From Orthonyx spaldingii (lineage: Eukaryota > Chordata > Aves > Passeriformes > Orthonychidae): a stretch of DNA of 64,000 nucleotides. The DNA lies in assembly GCA_013397795.1 (NCBI GenBank), contig VZTJ01005670.1, positions 998,229 to 1,062,228 of the forward strand, in the 5' to 3' direction. Positions 24,998-37,400 of this stretch are shown here, in pieces. A model generated the notes under the pieces. The model ran no database searches. It was given only the letters and a program-made list of their open reading frames with translations, and was not told the origin of the DNA. The position numbers were made by a program, and so were the translations under genes. Every line of letters starts with the position of its first letter. Within the stretch, counting starts at the first letter, position 1.

Positions 24998-27900
24998 ACC
25001 CTTGGCATAAACCTGATGTGTTACATGGCATGGATAGTTTCCAGTCAGGCTTGTACTGAAATCTGTGAGTACTCTGCAGCAGTGAAGTGATGGGGACACG
25101 TTAGAGAGATGAAGGATCAGGCCCATTATCTCCTTTGATGGACAATTCTACTGAGCAAGGTATAAAAAGTAAATAAACCCAAAGGGATCGAATTTACATA
25201 TATTCAGTTGTTAAACCAAAGCAATGTTCAGCCTAAGTTTTCTTCCAGATGAAATCACTGGGATTATTATTAATGGCAATGGAGTTATAGTGAGGGCACA
25301 TCAAGTAAAGCATGGAAAGCAAGTTCAGAGGTAGGTACTGCCCCTGAAATGGCAAACATTGCAGGAAAAAGTCACTAATACTATTTATTAATTTTGACTT
25401 GACTTGAGGGTAGTGCTTTGGTATATTACATGTTCACTGTAAGTGCATCTAAATATATATGCATTACTGGAGAGGAAAAAATCTGGTGTTTTCCTTTCAT
25501 ACGATCTTCTGCATCTGCCCTGTAATTTTGTCATTTCCCCTGCTTCCAGAAATGGGTTGTTTTAGCTCTTAGCTACCATGGAGCTGGCTATTGAGATGAA
25601 GAAAAAAGCAAATCAGATGCTAGCAAAGAAAGCAAGTTTTTGATTTTGTCTACAGCTTATGCCAGTGTGAAATCCTTAACACAAAAGGAAATGGATCAAG
25701 CTTTTGGTGAGAAGGACCACACTGCAGCTTCCAGTCTCAGGGCAGGTCATACCCTGCAGACCCTCTTAGCACCTCCATTGTCCATGCCCTTGTGTGCTTC
25801 TGGCAGGACTCTTAAACAGGAACAAAATATAGAGATTTTCATAGCAGACTCAGAGCAGGGATGTTAATGCCTCATCTGATCTTCTGCTAGAATATCTGTC
25901 CTACAGCATGACAGCACTCCCTGCAGTGAGTCTTTCTTCCCTTTGCAGCTCTTCCATTTGAGGCATGATTGCAGTATCAGATGCTCAGCATCAATTCAGA
26001 ACTTTTGAATTCTCTAGCAATTTAAAGCCCTGAGAAGCTCGATGATACTGGTGTCTTGTAATTCCTCAAAGGGAGTGATCATTATGGTCATAGGAGTAAA
26101 CTTTTCATGTATTGTTAAAACTGTATTCAGAAAAAGGACTACACACAGTGAAAGAAAATTCTTTGGAAATTTAATGTGTTTCATTGCAAGAGCCCCAGAA
26201 CTCCTGCTACTGCTAATTTTGCAGTTGTTTCTCTGTAAAGATTGAAAATTTTTCAATTCATAGAAAAAGAACTGCTTTGATGAAGTTTGTTATCCCTCAC
26301 CTCTGCTTTCCCAAGCGATATCACCAGAAATAAATGGGACAGAGGAAATAGTTATTGTTTTGTTGGGTAACATCTTTTAAAATTTGGACTTTTTCGTGTT
26401 ATGTTTTAGTGAGTCCAAACCAATATTGAAAACTCTGTCTAGGAAACATCCAGTGAGATCAAAGGATTTATTTTTCAAGTAATCTTAACTTATTGATAGA
26501 ATATTAGAAACTTTGTAAAGCCTGAAACCCAGACCATTTTTAGCACTTTAAATATCTTAAAACAGACATTTTGCCTTCCCATGCTGTTGCTGCTTAAGGA
26601 CCAGAAGTCTCTTTCATTTCACCTCTTCACTGCATATGGCAAAACCAGAGTTGTTTGAAACCAGTGATGTATGGAAGCAATTCATTTCCCAGCAACAGAT
26701 GCCACCACAGCCAGCACAAACAACCAGCTCAGCACGGTCGTGCAAGAGGGTAGAGTGCGGAAGGGTAATTTTTCAAGCACTATTTTACAAAAATACAGCA
26801 TGTTATTTATAGTGCATTGTTTTTAGGTATGCACCTGCAATGTTTCACTGGCTACTGCACTGGATACCCAGTTGAAGGACAATGTGTTTATCACTGGCAG
26901 ATTTTTGCAGTTTTGCCTGACACTCCTGTTTACCTAAAGGCTCTTGGTACTCTGCAGTTTTGCCCTCACCACTAGGCTTCCCAGCCTGACACAATTTTTG
27001 TGTGACGTGTTCCTGTGGCTTTATACCTTCTGTACGCTTCATGGGCTAAGATTAATATGTAATATAAAATAGGAGCAATATGAAGCTTTGCTGTTTTGTA
27101 ACTTATTATCGATTCACATCTTCCTTTTTCTCTTTGAAATAGATTGTCAAAAGAATCAAGGAACAATATTTTATAGCTTCAACAGAAGTGTCCCATTCCT
27201 TCAAATCAAGTCGTGAAGAAGGCACTGGAAAACTCCTTCCAGTTGTTTGGGAGAACAGGCCCTTAGAAAATGGGACACTATCTACTTTATGAGTCTGCTT
27301 TGACTGGAAAGCAGGATGTGTGATCCTGTCAGTTACAGGGATCCATGTTACTTGGATTCCTGACTAGAAAGCACAACTTCTTGGCCAACTTCATTGATGC
27401 TGCTCCTTCAAGATGGCTTTGTGTCAGCAAATATTTGTGGGGAAAACTGAACATCGTTGAGGGTAACCCGTGGAGTTCTGGAAGTGCCGTAAATTTTGCC
27501 AGAAACTGTTTCTGTGGCAGCAGTGCTGCATGGATGCCTCCGAAGTATTTTGCCATTCAGGGAGGTTTAAAAAGCTGTGCTGCTGAGACAGAAGCTGTAT
27601 GATGGGAGGGGGACCCACTGCAGCAGAAATTCAGTAAACTGACTGAGACTGTCTGCCTGACTCTTGACTGAAAAGAACCACCAATGTTTCCCATGTGCTG
27701 GTCAATCCTTTGTTTCATGTTAAACTACGAATTAGGAAAGTCATGTAACAGCTGGGAGGGGGTTTTGCTGAGTGTTGGGCACTTTTGATACAGGTTATTG
27801 GCTGTGAAGGGACTGACACAAAGCGAGCAGGCTTTGATCCATGGCAGCTCAGTGCAGTCTGAGACAGCTCTGTCTGATGGAGCAAGGAACATAAGTGCCA

Positions 27901-30564
27901 AAGATGATCTAAACAACGGGAGGAAGAAAAGGGCTAGTGCTGTCAGACACATACCACTGCTGAGGAGAAAAGCTATCCTGTAATACCAAGTAGAGAGAAA
28001 TTCAATAAGTTCACTTTGTGTGTCAAAACATATTGCAGAAAAAACTATCTACAGAATGTGGCAGCACAAGGGAATGAATGTAATCAGAAAATAGTTAGTA
28101 AGACAGAGTGAAAATATAAAATAAATGCTGTGTGGAGACAAATGGAGAAATATGGTTATTGCCAGTAAACAATGGAGTACTTGCTGTCTTTCACAGGCAA
28201 AGGATGGAAAAATGTTTTGCATTCTCCTGAAAGACTCATGATGATTTATAATGAGAAGGATAAAGAAAACAGCTTTGTATCAAGGTTTTCACTATGATTA
28301 CAGAATAATCTGGAATGGTCTTCTGTTTCATGAGCTGTAGCTTGAAAAGGTATGATAAGGTCTTATTGGCCACAAAAAATGGCAGAAACAGAGTAATGGA
28401 AATAACAGAAGTTCCAGTTGGGAAGGGTTTGGAAATAGACATTAAGCTTCTCCTTGGATCTGGACAAATTTCAAAATTCAGAGAATCTCAAGAAAGAGTA
28501 TCTTGTTGTGAAAAGAAGAAAAATAAATTCAAAGTGTTTCATTTATACAACTATTTTTAACTGTATCTTATTTAAGCATATTCATGTGAACTTCAAATAT
28601 ATTTAAATTTTAAAATAATTTGGTCTTAGATGAAAAAGATGGCCTTTGAAAATTGGAGGAAGGAGAAGTATCAAAGGGATACTGTATTACTGGATTATAC
28701 AAAGTGCCCCCAGGGAACTGAAGTAATATATGAAGGGAAGTTACTTCTATCACCATGTTCCAGGAACTATTTCAGAATTCACACCTGACTAGGAAGACTA
28801 TAACACCACAGCTGCATTGCTGACCACATGAAGGAAATGGTGACATAAAGGCAACAAGGTAAGTGAAATTATGCTGGCTGTGCAGAGAGTGTATCCAATA
28901 ATGCATAACTTAATACTCCAACACATGCAACCTTCAATCAGGATTGACAAAAGAAATGAAGCTTCTACATACCATAAATGATTGCTGCTTGTGGCAAGGA
29001 ATCAGACAACCCATAAGAAGAGAAGCTGATTTAGTTCTGAAGCAGTGCATAGGACACAATTCAAGAAGTAGTTATCAGAGAACCACTTCTGGACTGAAAC
29101 TCAACGTACTCGTTGAGAAGGAAAAGAATAAAAAAAAAATTCACTGCAGTAATATTTCACTTTGAAAGAGTGAGGAAATGAAAATGAGGAAGTTAGATAA
29201 AAGAAAAGTGAAAAGAACATCTAAAAAGATATGCATGCAAACAGCATGGAAGCAGGCTGGAGACAAGTGTATGAGAGGCTCAGAATAATCATATATAACT
29301 CATCTCTTTTTTTTAACTTATAAAACTTAACTCTCTTATAGGCAAAAAAAAAATCCAAACCCTAACACAAAATTGAAAACAACAGAATGTAGATGATTTT
29401 GGAAAGATATCCTTCAAAAGTGTAAGTCTTCTCAATGGAGAGAGATATGGGGAAAAAAACCATAAAATGTGCCAATTTAAAATTAAACCACAATATTTCA
29501 AGAATCAGCTTCCTATGGACACAAAAGTTAGTAATTATTTTTTGTTAGAAGAATCCCAGCAGAAGCAGAAGGTCCAGAAGCATAATTGGGAAGATAGGCA
29601 ATTGAGGTATTATTAATACTATGACTAATTAATAATTATTTTAATATTGAATACTAAATTAATTGTTTTCCCCGACATTCACAACAAAGAAAGAGGGATT
29701 CTCACACACCGAGAAATTTTATTAAATACCTGAAGTAAATGGTATTAACAAGAAGAATTGCCATGAGATGTTGCCCCAAGAAGTATTTTAAAGGAACTCA
29801 AACATGATGTTTTGGAACTAACTATTGTAGCATATAACCGGTCACTTAAGTCAGCCTTGAGGACAGAAGAAATGTTTTAACTGTGGTACAGTCTTAAAAA
29901 AGGACTTAAGGACTGATCCATAGAATAATAAAATATAAACCAGACACATTTTTATGTTATTGTAAAAGAGCCATGTTGTTGTCATGTCTAGAATATCATG
30001 TGTAGTTTTAGCCTCACCAAATAAAAAAATGACATCAGAGAACCAGAAAAGAGCAAGAAAGCACAGATGACCAGAGATGTGGCATGGTTTTATGATAAGA
30101 TGAAATAGATCAGGATTTGTCATTTAAAAAAAGGAGTGGAGGAGTGCATAAGGTCAAGTCTATGTAATGATAAATGGTGTAACAGAGGTAAACAGAGGTG
30201 CATTATTCTTTGTTCCTTCCTGATCTAAGAAGGTACTGGCTTAAACATAGAAAAACATTTAAAGCAAGCAAAATAAAATACCTTTCACTCATTGTCTCAC
30301 TGAAATATGAAATGTATAGTCATAAGGTATCACTGGGGTCAAGCTTATGTCAGCTGGGTGTCTCTCTCTGTTCAGCAGGAAGCAACCCCTGCAGTCCAGC
30401 TCAGAAAGGCAATTTATTCGTGGTAACTGAGAAGGTGAAGAAGAAATCCTTCATGCTTCTTCCTGTTTGCCATAAATTCCTGCTGCTGATCACTGCTGAA
30501 GTCAGGATTTGAGGGTAAGTGGAGTATTTGTCAGCTCAAACAAGGTTATGTTTTCATGATGCTT

Positions 30565-30595
30565 ATCATCACCATCATCATAATGATAATAATAA
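30565..30595. repeat. Degenerate ATC/ATA trinucleotide run
   Basis: This is a short imperfect run of atc and then ata triplets, changing register midway. Confidence 0.7.
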
Positions 30596-30673
30596 ACCCC
30601 AGAAATCACTACCTATTATTTGCAAAACATTTTGATTTTTGATGGAAATGTATATTTGCTGAAATTCACTGAT

Positions 30674-30716
30674 GTTGTTTTAACATAAAGTTGTTTTAAC
30701 ATAAAGTTGTTTTAAC
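30674..30716. repeat. 16-bp tandem repeat, 2.7 copies
   Basis: The unit gttgttttaacataaa occurs at 30674-30689 and 30690-30705, with the first 11 bases again at 30706-30716. The copies are identical. Confidence 0.93.
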
Positions 30717-32203
30717 AAGCTTCAACACTCTTTCAGTGGATGCTAATTCCACTGTTCTGTCTGGTGTGTGCTCAGCTGATTGGGAATGAGGTAAATGACA
30801 CAGCAGTCTGCATTTAGCTAAAATCAACCTGGGCAATCTCACCATATTTCCCAAATATAGCTTCAAGGTATTACTTCTGTGAGCCACACTCACTTTTTAT
30901 AACAGGCAAAGAAAAGTGAATACTCTTACAAAATATTTTTCCCTGCTTTTTGGAAGTTCATTTTTTTCTGCTCAGTAAGAATTTTATCATAATTTCATGC
31001 CCCCTCACTTCATGGTTTGTTACTTGGTCTATTACTCTCACATTTTACTTGATAAGGTCCTGCTTCCTATGATCTTCATTTCTGAGTTTTGATTCTTCAC
31101 AGCTGCTGCTTTGAAGTCTTAGATAACATTCTGAGCATTGCACACTGCTCCTGGTTTTAAACTTTTCATTCAGCAGCAGTACATAGCTCTGTTTCTCTCA
31201 AATAACTTTTTCAATAAATTGTTATATCTAATATTCTAAAATGAATGTTTTGCTTTTAATCAGGGCAAAACTGTGGACTCTTTTCTTAAAAGAAGCTAGT
31301 AACTTCTGTCAAAAGGTTTATCCTCATTTTCAATCCTTTCTTCAAAGGAATTTAAGTCTGTTACTCAGTTCAGGAGGATTCTGAATCGCTGTGTATTTCA
31401 TACACGCATGAAAGGGAGAACTGATGCTCATACTTGTCTTCGTGCCCTCTCTTTCACCACCATGTTTTATTTTGACCCAGTCCTGTCCAGGACCAGGAAG
31501 TGCAGCTGTCAGTAACTTCTTCCTTTGGATAATATGGAAATGTGCTGGAATAGTACATACGTGTGTTGTTGAGTGGCTGGTAGCTGGAAACAAGCAGATA
31601 TAAAACCTCAGGTTGTGCCTTTGCTTTCCCTCTTCAACACTTGATCTACAAGAGTGCATATGAATGTGGACTGCAGGTCAACGTCAGGTAAATGCTTCCC
31701 AACCTTTAGTCATTTAGTTATTAATCTGAAAAATTTGGCCCGAGGTTTTGTTTTTTTTTTTACTTTTTAAAATGGACAAAAAATGAGCAAGGATCTCACA
31801 TGTTGAGCTGAGCCAATCTCAGGACAATGAGGATGTAATAATGAAGAGCTGAGGGCACCGTGGCTGGAGCAGTACTGCAGTTATTCCTACTGTTTTCTCT
31901 CATTTGTGTGTGTTTTTATGTGAAGAGTCCTAATTTTTTTCATTCCTTAGCCCTTTCTGTGCAGTGTCCAGGGATGAGTCTATGGATATAAACATGTGGT
32001 TCTCCTGGAAGTTATTTATAACCATGAGAGAGCCCAGATGATGCATACTTACAATTAGCACTTAAAAATTGACACCTTGTCCAATTATACATGCTGAGTC
32101 ATAAGGAAATGACAAACCTTTGCAAATATTAATCTTCCTTCAGAGTCATGATATGGGGCAGAATTGTAATAATGAAATATCCTTAATACACAAAACTACT
32201 TAC

Positions 32204-32376
32204 AGATATTAGCAGTGCCCTTAGGTATAGGCAGATAAGAACCAGGGCTCCACGGTCGGCCCTGATAATTCTTCTTGCATTTTCCACAGTCTGGGCCCGT
32301 TGTGTTATGCTCACATTCACAAAGTAGTCTTTTGTTTTCTTCTTTACAGCCAGTAGCGTGAAGGTTGCATTTACAC
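32204..32376 (-). CDS. NTNG1: NTNG1 LE1 (laminin EGF-like 1) exon, likely exon 4
   Basis: This 173-nt exon supplies the last base of the Arg codon shared with the laminin-N exon, then 57 codons from CKCNLHATGCKEEN to PIPKGTANI, then one base (T) of a split Cys codon. It forms the first laminin-type EGF-like module, with eight cysteines counting the split one. HNTTGPDCGKCKKNYQGRPW is the conserved second half and holds an NTT sequon. The acceptor is ttttaaaattag|G and the donor is a strong ATCT|gtaagt. The first loop reads GCKEENKRLL where the mammalian proteins I recall have a VCVYDNSKLT-like segment, so this loop is locally diverged. Read-through past the donor meets a TAG after one extra lysine codon. 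Confidence 0.97.
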
Positions 32377-34442
32377 CTAATTTTAAAAGGCAAAAATAAA
32401 ACAAAGTGGGATATTATTTAGAGGTGAGGTGAGTTTAAGCTCAAGTTTTAGAAAAGCGTGTCCTATGGCGACCACCCAATTTCTGTGCTGTGCCTGTGGT
32501 ATTGTTCTGCCATGAAAGCACGACATCACAAGACATCATTGCAAAGAGCAAGTTGCTCAAGGATCTTCAGCTCACACAGGTCTGAAAGCAGAAATGTCAC
32601 CAAGACTTCAAGATGCTGAATCTTTCCTTGTTTTCACTAATGCAGCTCCACTGAGAGCAAGTAAATTATTCATAATTTTTACTACAGACAGGTCTATAAT
32701 CTTGCAAAAATTCAAGAGTTACTATTCTCAGGAACAAAACAAGTTCTCCACTTATATCCTTACAGAATCTAGCCCAAATTAAAGTCCAAATTAGGCAGGC
32801 CTTGGGAGCCTGAGAAAACAGATTTCATTTAAATATCCTCTGCAATGCCACACTTCAATAGAAAGAAACCTCACTGCAACGGTGCCTTGCCATTCTTGTT
32901 CAGCAAGTACTGCCTTGTTCGGAAAGGAAATTTCTTTTCCTGCTCTAATTCAATACAGCTGTAGTAGCTGAAGGTCAGATGAAGTATTTTGGTAGGCACA
33001 TTTAGTTTTACTTGGGAAAGAAACCTAATTCAACCTTGTGACAAAATCATTAGATAAACCAGATTCTGCATCTGGTCTTAAAACAATTGTATTTTCCTTA
33101 TATTCCCCTCTTTTCCTGAAACTAGGACACTTACAGAATGGGAAGTTAGTTTCATAAACAGTAACGTATTTTCACCTCTTTCCATCCCTTTCCAACAGAT
33201 GTCAAAACCAGCTAAAATCTATTTCTGTTTGGGGCTGGAGAGAAAACCAGTATTTAATGACCCTTCCTGTTTGTTTTCCTAATGACTGTACATCTAGTAA
33301 TTTACAGGTTCTCATGTGGGCATTTGTCACCTGTTCCATACAGTGACCAATAATTAGAGCAAAACAACACATGGAATGGCCAAGTGCAAATTAACAGCTG
33401 TCAAGCTGACTTCCATTTGGAAGGAATATGACCTGAAGCAATTGGCCACATACATATATGTCCCCAGGGTAAAACATGCTTGCAGTTGTCATAAGTAGCT
33501 GCTGGAGAAAATCCACAAGAATATGTAATACAGTAGATGGTGGAGCATTCTCCTCAATGCTAGAAATGAGGCAGATGAAACTGCTGTTACTTGAGCAGTG
33601 CTCATTCTAAAGGAAAACAGGTTCAACACCTTTAAAATGGAAATTACCAAAATGTATTCAATATGCTGGACAAGAGAAAGAGAGCAATTTTTACACAACT
33701 TCCAAAATATCAGTGCTTGAAGACTAAACCAATTGTGAATTTTCAGTGACCTGCCACAGCAGAATGGAAGATGCCTGTCTGGGAATCAGTGGATAAGATA
33801 TGCCTATTCACTAGACACTGAACATTTTGGTAAAGGCTACTGCTATTAAGAAAAGCTGTGTGTGGTTTTACTGTCCGCAGGAAAATGAAAATGGAAGACT
33901 CCAAACAGGAGAGATATACAGTAAGAACAGGACCAAAAAATAGAGGAGAAAAGCAGGAGAGACTGTCAAGTAACTAGAACAAATTAGAGAGGAAGAGACT
34001 GGATTTCTTTCAGGAGGAGATTTCTGTTTTATTGTAGGAACTCATCAGTGTCAGAGGCAGAAAACTCATCTAGGCAAGAAAAAAAAAAAGGTTGATTCTG
34101 AGGAACATCTGTAGTTCCTAGTGCTCTGAAAGGGTGCTGCAGACTTGTAGGGGAACTGAGGTGGGGGAAGATAAAGGTATGTTTGTCTGCTAATTGGTGT
34201 AAGTACGCACAGCTCCTTTAACAAGCACCTGAAAATAAAGAATAGTTGTGTCATAAAATCTTGTGCAAAATCTCTTTTCACTTATTAGATGCTGTGCTTG
34301 TCATATGTTCCTGAAGAGAGACCGTGACCTTTTCTTAGTTTTGCTTGCATGGGTAAAAGTCTTGGATGGACTCTGGCCTTCTCTATCCTCCTTTGCTTCT
34401 ATCCAGTCCTGTGCCATGCCTCTTCATACAGATATCCAAAAC

Positions 34443-34482
34443 ATATGCATGTGTTTATATGTATGGATGTACACATGCATAT
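34443..34482. repeat. 12-bp inverted repeat, 16-nt spacer
   Basis: atatgcatgtgt (34443-34454) and its exact reverse complement (34471-34482) are separated by 16 nt. Each arm holds a GCATG core, on opposite strands. Confidence 0.92.
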
Positions 34483-37400
34483 ACAAACAACTCTCACATA
34501 GCCCACTTTCCCTAATCCCACCATGTTCCACCTCTTTACAGGCTGTCTCCTCCTTTTCCTGATTTCCCAGGCGAGAGAGCATGGGCAGCACAGCTCTGCT
34601 GCCTGTTCTGGTGTCTGGTTTTTTAATTTCTTAGGGCAAGAGTGCTGCAGACAAAGTGCATCTCAGCCCAAGGTGCAGCACCACACTTGGCAGCTGTTCC
34701 AGGGTGCACATGGCAGGGCCCAGGCACTTCCAGGGTTCTGCACAAGGCACCTTGTGTGACTTCAGCCACCAACCCCACCAGGCAGAGAGAGTCAGACATC
34801 CTGGAGGGCTGTGTTTGTACCAAACACAGGCAGCTTTGCACAAAAAACGCAAAATGCATTTTCTTCTGGAAGTAGCTGGCAACCTCCCGTCAAATTTTAA
34901 AACACTGTTAACTGAGATTTAAAACCAACAGCCCCCATATGGGCATTCAGACTAAACACACACACAATAGACAAAGTATGGACATTTTAGCCACTTAGCT
35001 TTGTAAGTGGAAGAATTGCTAAATGGCTTTTCTTATCCTAAACCAGTAGAATAATCAAAGGTTCATTCAATCAATGCCTTTATGCAAATCAACTTATTTA
35101 TATGCTTTATATGTAGTTTTGAAAGCTTTCCCAGCAGAATTACCCAGAATGCTGCATCCTGTCTTAAAATTCCAAATAGTAATAAAAAAACTCAAAAAAA
35201 CCCCCCAAACAAAACCCCAAGCCTGGGTTTTTTACCTGTGCCCCCTCTCCCCATAAAAAAGCAGTGGGGAGAGAGGAGACAGTAGTGTAGTCTTCTAGGA
35301 GTATGATTTCAAGAGAATAAGGGAAACAAGAACTTTGATCACTGGAAATAAATAAAAGACTGATCTAAAACTTTTTTGGGCAGAGAACAGTCCAAATCAA
35401 ATGTTAATAACTGAGCAAAAAAAGAGCCAACAATGGTGAATTTCCAAAGAATCCTCAGAATACTTCAAACTTAGCTGTGTACACTTTCTAAAGAGAAGAA
35501 AGTAAGGAACAAATGTGGTCATAATTAAGGTAAAAAATACATTTATATTAAAGATGTCAAATTGGACTTACTGCGAGTTAGTGACAGTAGGCACAAAAAG
35601 CAATGTTTAAAAACCTCCCTAAACCTAAACCAAAAAAGATCAGATAATGTGTGGTAAAAACTTCGCCTTAGTGTATAGGCAAAAGAAAAGTTGGGTTTGG
35701 CTCGTGATTATTAGTGCTTTTTCATACAAGTATGAAAAAATCTATAAATTAATAAAATCTTTATAGAGATTGAACTGAAAGTCTTCTTGGTGTCAGCAAC
35801 TATACATAAGGAGTAAAAGAGTGGAAGCATAAGTAAAATAAGACATTCAGGAGACTGAACCAGAGGCTGTGATTCTCCTCTTGCACCATTTTTTGTTGCA
35901 GCCACTTGACAGATCTTGAAGAGATTGATCATGATTTCCACAGCAAATCAAGGATGTAGCACAATAGTGAATGTGTGTAAAATGCAGGCAGTGCTAAAAC
36001 TGCAGGAGAACAAAAAGCATCTGTAGAAAGCAAATCGGAGGTATTATGTCTGGGGAAAACCAAGCCAGTATCAAAATCTATGGTGTATGTGGAGAGAGAA
36101 ACAGGGAAATATTATTTCATATGCTTTTGTTTTTTTAGGAAGGCTGCACTAGGAATTGGGCAATCTGTCCCAGGGACCTCATCAGAGTGTACATATGCAC
36201 AGTCTCAGAGACTTCTGCAAAGAGAAATGCCTGTTGTGCTTGAGGGACAAACTTCTCTGGATGACTGAAAGAGGTAAATGAGCGTAGCGGGGCTGAGAGA
36301 TGACTAGAGTACAATAAAAAACTGCTTCTATTTGCAGGATAAGCAGTAAGGAAAATAGAAATACTTGGGGTTACAGAAAGAAGGCTATTTCAGTAAAAGC
36401 AGCACCCAGACGGACCATGAGAGAACCACTCTTGTGATGAGATACACTGGATTATCAGTGGTGTGAAAACAAAGCAGCAGAGTCTGGACCTTTGGAATTT
36501 CAGCTGTCAATCAGCTGGGCACCACTGATCTGGGTGCTGACTTGGGCTCCCAGCAGATCACTGTCAAGAAGTGCATACCAGCCTCCTATGGAGGATACCC
36601 AAATTCTCTCTTTTTAGGGAAGATTACCTTCCTTTTCTACTCCAGGGGTAAGGAAATATTTTATTATCTTATATGATTATCCAGGGTGATATATTATTGC
36701 TGAAAATCCTAGGTACCATTTGTAATTTGATTAAAAACTTGCTTTGAAGGCTGTTCCTAGCTTTTAATCTGAGTAACAAGAGGTTTAATTACATTTACAT
36801 GCAGAGCACATTCAACACAACATTTTGTATAGCCTGTGTTGATGCTTCCAGTAGTAGAATGTGGTTGCTTTGGCTGCTTGTATAAGAATGGAGAAGTTCT
36901 GAAAACCTAAAAGACTGTTCCACCTCCTGTGTACTGAGTTTCATATGACAGTATTCCATGCCTATCTAGTTTCTTGAAATCCAAAGAAGAAAGTCCAAGT
37001 CCTGTACAGGGCATTATGTACACACACCCAGAAATGCAATTGCTGGGTAGCAGCGGGTGGGTAGCAGCTGCTGGCACTAAGTGGGTTTGCCTGCACAGAG
37101 AAGTGATGACAGAGGGAGCTGTAATCAGTACAGCAGGTTTGAGAGCACAGGTTAAGGTCTGGTGAACAGAAGAGGATCTGTGCTGCAGCCCCTGCACTGC
37201 ACTGGCAAACTGCTTAAGGGCAAAATCTCATGTAAGGACACAGCAAATGTTAAGGGCAAAGTGCATTTCTGAGATACAGTACATGCTCACTGGAAATGGC
37301 ACTGCTGAGGTCTAATGCTTGTACGACTTTACAGAGAATGACGGAAGTCCATGATTATAAATATCAACAACTCCATGGACAATTAGGTCACGTATGGAGA

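Larger units (their letters stand above)
22438..32203 (-). other. NTNG1: NTNG1 intron between LE1 and microexon
   Basis: This 9,766-nt intron starts with a strong gtaagt and ends with the microexon's long pyrimidine tract. It contains a perfect 22-bp palindrome 72 nt upstream of the microexon (22509-22530), the 39-bp minisatellite (24872-24997), a degenerate ATC/ATA run (30565-30595) and a 16-bp tandem repeat (30674-30716). Overlapping short open frames around 27329-27618 occur on both strands and match nothing I know. Confidence 0.85.

Noticed and set aside
24751..25126. Overlapping sense and antisense frames with a 13-residue repeat
   Set aside because: They are produced by the 39-bp minisatellite. 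No independent coding evidence.
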